DNA from: CAMCYM01 sp041191165
GTDB taxonomy: Bacteria > Bacteroidota > Bacteroidia > Flavobacteriales_D > Sanyastnellaceae
Assembly (NCBI GenBank): GCA_041191165.1
Contig: JBEEPJ010000017.1
Span: 1-17,584 of the forward strand
DNA: 17,584 bases
Reading direction: 5' to 3'
Positions within the stretch are counted from its first letter, which is position 1. Each line of letters opens with the position of its first letter. The notes beneath the pieces were generated by a model. It was given only the letters and a program-made list of their open reading frames with translations, was not told the origin of the DNA and did not search any database. Positions 1-5,759 of this stretch are shown piece after piece. The position numbers and the translations under genes were made by a program.

Positions 1-804
1 AAACAGAAAGCCACTTTCCGGACTCCGGCTCACCCGTGTCATGTATAGCACGTTCGCCATCACCGCCGGCCCAAAAACGTCGCCCACATACTTCCAAATG
101 GCGTGCCCCAGCAGGGCCGCTTCCTCCCCGTTCGCCTGTTGCACGCGAACGATGCGCCCCCGGAGCGCGGCGTCGAGGACGGCCCCGGCCGTCGCCGCAG
201 ACCACGGTTCGCCCACATATCGGTACAGGCCCTCGCGATACCAGTCCGGAAAGGTGATGAGCGAACTGTTGCGCAGGGCGTCTTGCCATTGGCCGCCGTA
301 CATGATCTGATTGAACAGAATGCGGGACAGGCCGGCGCGCAGGTCCCGGATGAGGTGGTCGGTCTCCCCGGTGCCAAAGAGAAACAGCTTGGAGCCGACG
401 AGGCGTGCAGTTCCTCCGATGTTCTCACCGCCCTCGAGCTGCGCGCCGATGTTCGACTCCCGAAACTCCTGCAGGTGGTTGTACACGATGACCTGGATGG
501 GGCCTTCGAGGTTGCGGTCCAAGGTGCCCTCGACCTCTTTGCGCAGTGCGGGGAGCAAGCCCACCACGCGGCCCGCGAGTTCGCTGCCCCCTTGATAATA
601 ATACACCTCCACATCGCCTGCTGGGAGGTACTGCCAGGTGTACTCGCGGGTCTGAATCCGGTTCTGACCGAAGGTCATCCCGGTCCCCTCATAAAACTGG
701 CCCCTCAATGCTGAGGCGGTGAGCATCAGCAACATCCCCATGACTCCGGCCTCGAAAAGGCGCAGCCCGAGCGGGCGGAAACGGGGAACCGAGCGTGACA
801 TCAT
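1..804 (-). CDS. Secreted MA-like (TolB-annotated) protein, N-terminal part
   Basis: This reading frame is open for 268 codons from an ATG ATG pair at 804 to the window edge, so the C-terminus is missing. Residues 1 to about 37 look like a signal peptide: Arg-rich start, hydrophobic GVMGMLLMLTASAL, then RGQ. The exported part has VEVYYYQGG, IQVIVYN, EFRESNIGAQ, TFPDWYREGLYRYVGEPW and EAALLGHAIWKYVGDVFG. From family recall, these match large Bacteroidota proteins (about 1000 residues) often annotated as translocation protein TolB, with a peptidase-MA-like domain followed by beta-propeller repeats. The HExxH zinc site of true gluzincin peptidases is not visible where expected (the segment reads LRAGLSRILFNQ), so this domain is probably not catalytic. 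Location is likely periplasm or outer membrane. A TAATTTCG element lies 6 bases before the start. Function is unknown; the family assignment is moderately sure. Confidence 0.75.
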   Translation of the reverse strand, partial: MMSRSVPRFRPLGLRLFEAGVMGMLLMLTASALRGQFYEGTGMTFGQNRIQTREYTWQYLPAGDVEVYYYQGGSELAGRVVGLLPALRKEVEGTLDRNLEGPIQVIVYNHLQEFRESNIGAQLEGGENIGGTARLVGSKLFLFGTGETDHLIRDLRAGLSRILFNQIMYGGQWQDALRNSSLITFPDWYREGLYRYVGEPWSAATAGAVLDAALRGRIVRVQQANGEEAALLGHAIWKYVGDVFGPAVMANVLYMTRVSRSPESGFLF

Positions 805-810
805 GCGTTC

Positions 811-818
811 CGAAATTA
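811..818 (-). promoter_or_regulatory. Start-proximal -7-like element (TAATTTCG)
   Basis: On the minus strand TAATTTCG matches the Bacteroidota -7 consensus TAnnTTTG with one mismatch and ends 6 bases before the ATG at 804. No clear TTTG or TTG element is seen at the expected upstream distance. If used, it gives a nearly leaderless transcript. Confidence 0.4.
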
Positions 819-861
819 CGATGTCCGGCCCAATTGGTTTCCGGAACGCCCATGCGCAACG

Positions 862-869
862 TAATTTGG
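862..869 (+). promoter_or_regulatory. Start-proximal -7-like element (TAATTTGG)
   Basis: TAATTTGG matches TAnnTTTG with one mismatch and ends 4 bases before the ATG of the hydrolase at 874. There is no clear upstream TTG at 17-21 bases. It mirrors the element serving the divergent gene at 804, with the two octamers about 43 bases apart. Confidence 0.35.
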
Positions 870-873
870 CGGC

Positions 874-1539
874 ATGCCAGCAGTTTACTATCGGACTTTC
901 GGGCCGTTTCAGGAAAATACCGTCGTCGTCGACGCGGGAGAGGGGAGGGCCATCGTGGTGGACCCGGGCATGTCCCAGGCGGCGGAGCGAAGGGCGTTTC
1001 AGGGTTGGATGGCGGAGCTGGGGCTGATGCCCGCCGCGGTCGTGTTGACCCATGCGCACCTGGATCATGTGGCGGGATGTGGTTGGATGGAGGCGACCTA
1101 CGGCCTGCGTCCGCTGGTGCATCCGCTCGACGCCCCTACTTACCAGCAGGCCCCCTTGGCGGGTCAGCTTTACGGTTTCCCGCTGGATCCTTTGCCCGAG
1201 CCGGAATGGGGCCTGGAGCATGGGACCCAGCTGGACTGGGGGGCGCCGGTGGAGGTGCGTTGGGTACCAGGCCATGCGCCGGGCCACGTGGTGTTCGTCT
1301 GTGCCGAGGGTCGGTGGGTGGTCGGTGGGGACGTGCTGTTCCGAGAGAGTGTGGGGCGGACGGATTTGCCGGGAGGGGATGCGCGGGGTTTGGCCTTGAG
1401 CATCACGCGCGAAATGTACACCTTACCCGATGATTATCAGGTGTTTCCAGGCCACGGAGAACCGACGACCATCGGCCATGAGCGGCGGTTCAATCCTTTT
1501 GTGAATGCGGCGGGTTCAGGCCTGCTTCAGGACAAATGA
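874..1539 (+). CDS. Metallo-beta-lactamase-fold hydrolase (glyoxalase II-like)
   Basis: The 221-residue protein is a single MBL domain. THAHLDH at residues 59-65 is the HxHxDH zinc motif. Further metal-site segments follow in order: PGHAPGH, GGDVLF (bridging Asp) and FPGHGEPTTIGHE near the C-terminus. This matches the short GloB/YcbL-like cytosolic hydrolases, which cleave thioesters such as S-lactoylglutathione or related substrates; the real substrate cannot be told from sequence. There is no signal peptide. The ATG at 874 leaves the MBL strand PFQENTVVVD properly placed and lies just after a -7-like box. The gene is divergent from the MA-like protein. It converges on the sensor kinase gene, overlapping its 3' end by 24 bases with no terminator between them. 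Family assignment is secure; the specific reaction is not. Confidence 0.92.
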   Translation: MPAVYYRTFGPFQENTVVVDAGEGRAIVVDPGMSQAAERRAFQGWMAELGLMPAAVVLTHAHLDHVAGCGWMEATYGLRPLVHPLDAPTYQQAPLAGQLYGFPLDPLPEPEWGLEHGTQLDWGAPVEVRWVPGHAPGHVVFVCAEGRWVVGGDVLFRESVGRTDLPGGDARGLALSITREMYTLPDDYQVFPGHGEPTTIGHERRFNPFVNAAGSGLLQDK

Positions 1540-2535
1540 GAACCTAGACCCCTCTCCGAGCGTCGAGCGCACCTCCACTTCTGACCCGTGGGCCTCGATG
1601 ATGTGCTTCACAATGGCCAGCCCCAAGCCCGATCCGCCGGCCGCCCGTGAACGGCTGGCGTCAACCCGGAAGAACCGCTCGAAGAGCCGAGGCAAGGCGC
1701 TCTCCGGAATCCCGATGCCCGTGTCCTGAACCTCGACCCGTATTCCCTGCTCCACCGGGGAAATGCGGACGGTGGTCGTGCCTTCCGGGCGGCCGTACTT
1801 GATGGAATTGTTGATGAGGTTGGTCAAGACCTGACCCAGCCGCATCTGGTCACCCAGCACCGCCACATGGGATTGTCCGCCGGCGTCGAGGCGCAGGGTG
1901 ATCTTTGCCTTGCGGGCCTTGCTTTCGAGGGCTTCCATCGTGTCCTCCACGAGGGGGACGAGATCCATGCGCCGCAACTCCAACTCCAGCACTCCGCTTT
2001 CGATCCGCGTGATGGTATCCAAATCTTCCAGCAGTCCTACCATTCGGTCGATGTTGCGCACGGCGGTTTGCAGGAACTGTTGGCGCTTTTGAGGGTCCTG
2101 AAGGCCTCCGTCATGGAGCGTGTAGATGGTGGTTTGGACGATCTGGGCGGGCGTGCGCAACTCGTGGGCGAGGTTGCCGATGAAGTCTTTGCGGTACTTG
2201 GCGGCTTCTTGCAGGCGGCTCACTTCCGAAGACTGGGACTGATTCCAAGATTTCCGCGCGCGACCGATCCAATCTCCCCAGTTGTGCAACATCCCACCAG
2301 GTCCCAGACCTGCGGCCTCCAAGGGCTGGAGAATTTCACGGCGCATCCAAACCATTCCCGCGCCTGCCACGAAGACCCCCACCCCAGCGGACAGACCCAG
2401 CCATGCGCCCGTGGCGTGTTGTTCGAGCAGCCAACCCGCGAGGAAGGTGGTCAAAAATGCCAGCACCCCAAGGCGCAAGGCCAGCGCTGCGAGCGATTTC
2501 CGATGCAGCCTCCACCCGGGGGAAGGGTTTTGCAC
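1516..2535 (-). CDS. PhoR-like sensor histidine kinase
   Basis: I place the start at the GTG at 2535, one base beyond the stop of the response regulator gene. An upstream ATG at 2649 would read through that gene's 3' end in another frame and adds nothing kinase-like. The resulting 339 residues have two membrane segments (about 15-37 and 43-63) with only a few residues between them, so there is no periplasmic sensor domain. The catalytic core follows: FIGNLAHELRTP with phospho-acceptor His124, N-box NLINNS from Asn239, DTGIGIPE from Asp271, FERFFRVD, and GSGLGLAIVKHI. The segment LHDGGLQDP after the H-box is typical, from recall, of the widespread flavobacterial PhoR-like kinase. It should phosphorylate the adjacent regulator. 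The stimulus is unknown; phosphate or envelope state is only a guess. Confidence 0.92.
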   Translation of the reverse strand: MQNPSPGWRLHRKSLAALALRLGVLAFLTTFLAGWLLEQHATGAWLGLSAGVGVFVAGAGMVWMRREILQPLEAAGLGPGGMLHNWGDWIGRARKSWNQSQSSEVSRLQEAAKYRKDFIGNLAHELRTPAQIVQTTIYTLHDGGLQDPQKRQQFLQTAVRNIDRMVGLLEDLDTITRIESGVLELELRRMDLVPLVEDTMEALESKARKAKITLRLDAGGQSHVAVLGDQMRLGQVLTNLINNSIKYGRPEGTTTVRISPVEQGIRVEVQDTGIGIPESALPRLFERFFRVDASRSRAAGGSGLGLAIVKHIIEAHGSEVEVRSTLGEGSRFSFVLKQA

Positions 2536-2536
2536 C

Positions 2537-3217
2537 TCACCCTTCGAACTTGTATCCGACCCCTTTGACGGTCTTGAACCGGTCATTGCCCAATTTTTCC
2601 CGAAGTTTACGAATGTGCACGTCAATGGTGCGGTCGCCCACCACCACATCGTCGCCCCAAACCCCGGAGAGAATCGCCTCCCGGGTGAACACTTTGCCCG
2701 GCTGGGACGCCAGCAAGCGGAGCAGCTCGAATTCCTTCCTGGGCAGACTCATCTCTTCGCCATGGGCGATGACGACGTAGCGCTCCACATCGATGAAGAT
2801 TTCGGGCCCCTTTTCCGCCTCATTTCCCTCGGAGTTGAGGGGGTCCGAACGACGGAGCAGGGCCTTTACCCGGCTCACCAAAACCTTGGGCTTCACCGGC
2901 TTGAGGATGTAGTCATCCGCCCCAGCGTCGAAGCCAGCGATCTGGCTGTAATCCTCTCCGCGGGCGGTGAGGAAGGCGACGAGACAGTCTTTGAGCAACG
3001 GGTCCTGGCGCAGTTGGGAACAGGTCTCCACCCCATCCATTTCCGGCATCATGACGTCCAGCAAGATGAGGTCTGGCCGTTGTTGGCGAGCGGCTGCGAG
3101 TGCCTCGACTCCGTTCCCGGCGGTGGTCACATCAAACCCGGCTTCGGAAAGGACGATGGAAAGGACATCCACGATGTCCGGTTCGTCGTCGACCAGCAGA
3201 ATTTTCGATGGAGGCAT
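2537..3217 (-). CDS. OmpR/PhoB-family response regulator
   Basis: The 226-residue protein has a receiver domain with acidic pair Asp10-Asp11, phospho-acceptor Asp54 in LILLDVMMPEMDG, Thr84 and Lys106 in ILKPVKP. A linker follows, then a C-terminal winged-helix DNA-binding domain (about 130-226) ending VWGDDVVVGDRTIDVHIRKL and FKTVKGVGYKF, as in OmpR/PhoB regulators. The ATG at 3217 puts the conserved KILLVDDEP strand right at the N-terminus; longer readings need a TTG start. The kinase GTG begins one base after this stop (TGAGGTG), so the pair is almost certainly cotranscribed and translationally linked. It is separated from the VOC gene upstream by 113 bases, so it may have its own promoter, though none is obvious. 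Target genes cannot be read from the window. Confidence 0.95.
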   Translation of the reverse strand: MPPSKILLVDDEPDIVDVLSIVLSEAGFDVTTAGNGVEALAAARQQRPDLILLDVMMPEMDGVETCSQLRQDPLLKDCLVAFLTARGEDYSQIAGFDAGADDYILKPVKPKVLVSRVKALLRRSDPLNSEGNEAEKGPEIFIDVERYVVIAHGEEMSLPRKEFELLRLLASQPGKVFTREAILSGVWGDDVVVGDRTIDVHIRKLREKLGNDRFKTVKGVGYKFEG

Positions 3218-3285
3218 GGCGTGGAGGGGGATGGAGAGGATGGGAGTGCGCTGCAGCGAAGTTCGTCGTTTGCATGTTTCCAAAT

Positions 3286-3303
3286 CGTGAACAAAAGGTC
3301 ACG
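3286..3303. promoter_or_regulatory. Short inverted repeat upstream of the regulator gene
   Basis: CGTGA, eight bases, then TCACG forms a 5-bp dyad, 69 bases upstream of the response-regulator start and 28 bases below the VOC stop. It could be an operator or a weak hairpin. Five base pairs is short enough to be chance. Confidence 0.2.
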
Positions 3304-3330
3304 GAATGCTTAACCCCATCCCGCCAGTCT

Positions 3331-4413
3331 TCAATCCCGGATGCGGGAAAAACGCAATGCATGGAGCATCCAGCGGGGCATGGCAGCCTCAGGGGCCCGT
3401 TTCTGCACATTCAAGAACAATCCCCACTTTTCTACGATGGGCACCCGGTGCACTTCAATCAGTTCGATCCAAGTTTCATCGGGGTCGTCGATGTAGGTGC
3501 AGTGGACGCGGGTTTGGCCCATGCCTATCGCGTCATTCGAATCGCAGCGAAACGGGAAGCCTTTTGCGGTCAGGTGTTGCCGCAAATCCCCCATGCCGCG
3601 TACGTCCATACCCAGATGAGCGATGCCCGTATCGCACCAAATCCTGTCCTCGAAAATCCGCCGAACCGGACGGTCCAAGGCCTGCACCAGTTCGATGGTG
3701 GTGTTCCCGATGATGGGCGAGAACCCGCCACCCGCCGGCTTGCTCGGCCTGAGCCGCACGCGCCGGAAGCGCTCCTGCCCGCCGGGAAGCACCGCCCAGT
3801 CGGCGAAGACTCCGGTTTCATCGTACACGTCTTGGTCGTATCCCAGCTCCCGGGCATAAAGCGACAGGGCCCGTTCGATATCGCTCACCCCGATGACCAC
3901 GCCCATGCCCCCGTGCGATGGATGGCGCGGGGCCGCAAAGTGCCCGCGATCGGGCAAAATCTGAAACCAGGTCCCGTCGAAGTCCTGCAACAGGAAGGTG
4001 GGGTCGCCCCAAGGCGTCGTGCGAATGGAGGCTTCGCAGAACAGCCCCAACTCCCCGCAGACCGCCCGTGCATGCCGGTGCATGGCCTGCACATCGAGGG
4101 TCTTCATGGTCACAGCGAGCAACCCCAAATCTCCCCACGTCAGCGGCCCGGACTGTGGCGCGAAGGAAGTCGGTTGCAGCACCTCAAAGGCGCATCCTCC
4201 CTGGAGATTCATGACCATCGAAGCCCGTTTGGTGATGGTTTCTCCGCGGGTGTGATCGCGCATGAGCGGAGCTTCCTGGACCGAGTCGAACAGCGAGATG
4301 TCCATCCCGAAGAGCCGGCGGTACAGCGGCAGCGTCCGGTTCATGTCGGTCACGGCGATGCCCACGTGCTGGATACCCAGAATGTGGCCGTTGGAGGGAG
4401 ATTTTCCGGTCAT
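3331..4413 (-). CDS. Two-domain VOC (glyoxalase-fold) family protein
   Basis: The 360-residue cytosolic protein holds two vicinal-oxygen-chelate modules. Module 1 begins ILGIQHVGIAVTD with candidate metal ligand His16. Module 2 begins GGMGVVIGVSDIERALSLYARELGY and ends with AHLGMDV (about His266) and ETWIELIEVH (Glu about 317-320). Metal-dependent VOC enzymes use such His/Glu pairs, but nothing fixes the substrate. The C-terminus RWMLHALRFSRIRD resembles, from recall, a conserved Bacteroidota VOC family of unknown role. The ATG at 4413 overlaps the acyltransferase TGA as ATGA; a longer open frame upstream reads across the acyltransferase gene and is rejected. Third gene of the pheT operon. 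Isomerase, lyase and dioxygenase roles are all possible. Confidence 0.85.
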   Translation of the reverse strand: MTGKSPSNGHILGIQHVGIAVTDMNRTLPLYRRLFGMDISLFDSVQEAPLMRDHTRGETITKRASMVMNLQGGCAFEVLQPTSFAPQSGPLTWGDLGLLAVTMKTLDVQAMHRHARAVCGELGLFCEASIRTTPWGDPTFLLQDFDGTWFQILPDRGHFAAPRHPSHGGMGVVIGVSDIERALSLYARELGYDQDVYDETGVFADWAVLPGGQERFRRVRLRPSKPAGGGFSPIIGNTTIELVQALDRPVRRIFEDRIWCDTGIAHLGMDVRGMGDLRQHLTAKGFPFRCDSNDAIGMGQTRVHCTYIDDPDETWIELIEVHRVPIVEKWGLFLNVQKRAPEAAMPRWMLHALRFSRIRD

Positions 4414-5759
4414 GGTTGGTGAGGAGGTTGTTCGAGGGTTTGGATATAATGAAGCCAGGCATGGGCCAAATCCGGATCCCGCCATGCCCGTCGCGCCCGC
4501 AGGCTGCCCACCGCGTCTCGGGCCAGTCCGAAGGCCCATCCCGCCACCCGCGTGGACAGGACCTGCAAAGCAAATGCGCCGGTAACGCCCCCCCAGAATC
4601 CGCCCGGCAGCAGGTCCCACGAGCCCATGACAGCCCCCCAAACCCCGGCAAACGCCAGCCCCGCCAGCAGCCAAGTCACAGGGAAAAGCACCATGCCCGC
4701 CGTCATTTTGAAGGTGCTCACGAAACAGATGTCGCGGATGCGTTTGCGGGCTTGGGCCTGAATCCAAAGGGCCACGGGAATGGAGGGCAATGCGGGAATC
4801 CAAGCCCAGGCTGAGAGCAGGAGTGCCAGCCCGCGAACGGGGCGCACCGCCTCCGGCGCGAGGCCGAGGTCTTCGGGACGGTATGCGCTCCCCACCCCGA
4901 GTTCCGCGGCGGCTTCCCAGGCCCGTGCGATGTGGGCCAAGTCTGCCTCCGTCAGCGCGCCCAAATGCCGCATCCGGCGCTGAACATCCTCCCACGCCTC
5001 CGGACCCCGCTCCGCCGTCCGCAACGCCCGGACATAGGGATGCAGGATGCGCAAGTGCCCTGGATGCGGCACATCGACCATCAAGTCCCGCAGCGCCGAC
5101 TCCATGCGCCGAAGAAGGGCCCCGGTATCGAGCTGTTCCTTTTCCGCGTCCCAGAGGTCTTGCCACGCCATCGACTTCCCCACGCGATACCGCAGCATGC
5201 GCCGAAACCCGCCGTAGTCCTCGTAGTCTAGCCCCACCGGGATGATTTGGATGTCCTCCCTGCCTTTTTCCCGGCGTCTGGCCATGTCGAGCAAATCCAC
5301 TACCCCCCTTTTGAGCGGGCGCAGGCTGGGCTCGCCGGCGTGGTTCCCCTCGGGATACAATCCCACTGTGGCCCCGCGCTGCAGTCGTTCCACGCAGACT
5401 TCGAAAATCCGTTGATTGCGCTCGTTGATGTCCGCCAGCCGATCCCTGCGTCGGAAGATGGGCATCATGTTGAACCCGAAGAGCAAAAACCGGAGCAGCG
5501 CCCCATTGAACACATCCGAACGGGTGAGCCAGTGCACCTGGTGTCCGCCCAAGACGGTGCAGTGCACCAGCGGGTCCATCAGCCCGTTTTGGTGGTTCGA
5601 GACCAGGATGGTGGGTATACCGGGTGCGGGCAGATTTTCCAGGCCTTCCGTTCCTGTGATGCGATGGAAGCGGGAGACCGCTGCCGCCACCCAGGGGAGT
5701 GTGACCCGATAGAGCGGATGGGTCCGCTGGATGGGGGGGAGGTGGAAGGGTTTGCTCAC
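4410..5759 (-). CDS. PlsC-like glycerophospholipid acyltransferase
   Basis: The 449-residue protein has the PlsC/LPLAT fold: NHQNGLMDPL with catalytic His56 and Asp62 (five residues between them, as in some GPAT/DHAPAT-like relatives, not the usual four), a MPIFRRRD substrate-binding stretch near residue 100, and LYPEGNH with Glu137. The C-terminal third adds three hydrophobic segments (about 310-336, 354-378 and 386-412), so it is a membrane protein at the cytoplasmic face. The expected reaction is acyl transfer to glycerol-3-phosphate, lysophosphatidate or a similar acceptor in phospholipid synthesis; the exact acceptor is open. The start is GTG at 5759, overlapping the pheT stop as GTGA, and the stop overlaps the VOC start as ATGA. 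Both overlaps suggest translational coupling. The family call is strong. Confidence 0.9.
   Translation of the reverse strand: MSKPFHLPPIQRTHPLYRVTLPWVAAAVSRFHRITGTEGLENLPAPGIPTILVSNHQNGLMDPLVHCTVLGGHQVHWLTRSDVFNGALLRFLLFGFNMMPIFRRRDRLADINERNQRIFEVCVERLQRGATVGLYPEGNHAGEPSLRPLKRGVVDLLDMARRREKGREDIQIIPVGLDYEDYGGFRRMLRYRVGKSMAWQDLWDAEKEQLDTGALLRRMESALRDLMVDVPHPGHLRILHPYVRALRTAERGPEAWEDVQRRMRHLGALTEADLAHIARAWEAAAELGVGSAYRPEDLGLAPEAVRPVRGLALLLSAWAWIPALPSIPVALWIQAQARKRIRDICFVSTFKMTAGMVLFPVTWLLAGLAFAGVWGAVMGSWDLLPGGFWGGVTGAFALQVLSTRVAGWAFGLARDAVGSLRARRAWRDPDLAHAWLHYIQTLEQPPHQP

Noticed and set aside
2536..2649. Longer sensor kinase start at the ATG at 2649
   Set aside because: It would overlap the conserved winged-helix end of the response regulator gene and adds residues with no kinase or membrane features. 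GTG at 2535 fits better.
3100..4422. 440-codon plus-strand frame opposite the VOC gene
   Set aside because: The minus strand encodes a clear two-domain VOC protein here, and the plus-strand product is low-quality, without known motifs.
4414..5166. 251-codon N-terminal extension of the VOC frame
   Set aside because: This stretch is the acyltransferase gene read in another frame. It is Arg/Gly/Ala-rich with no domain, and the ATG at 4413 forms a standard ATGA overlap.
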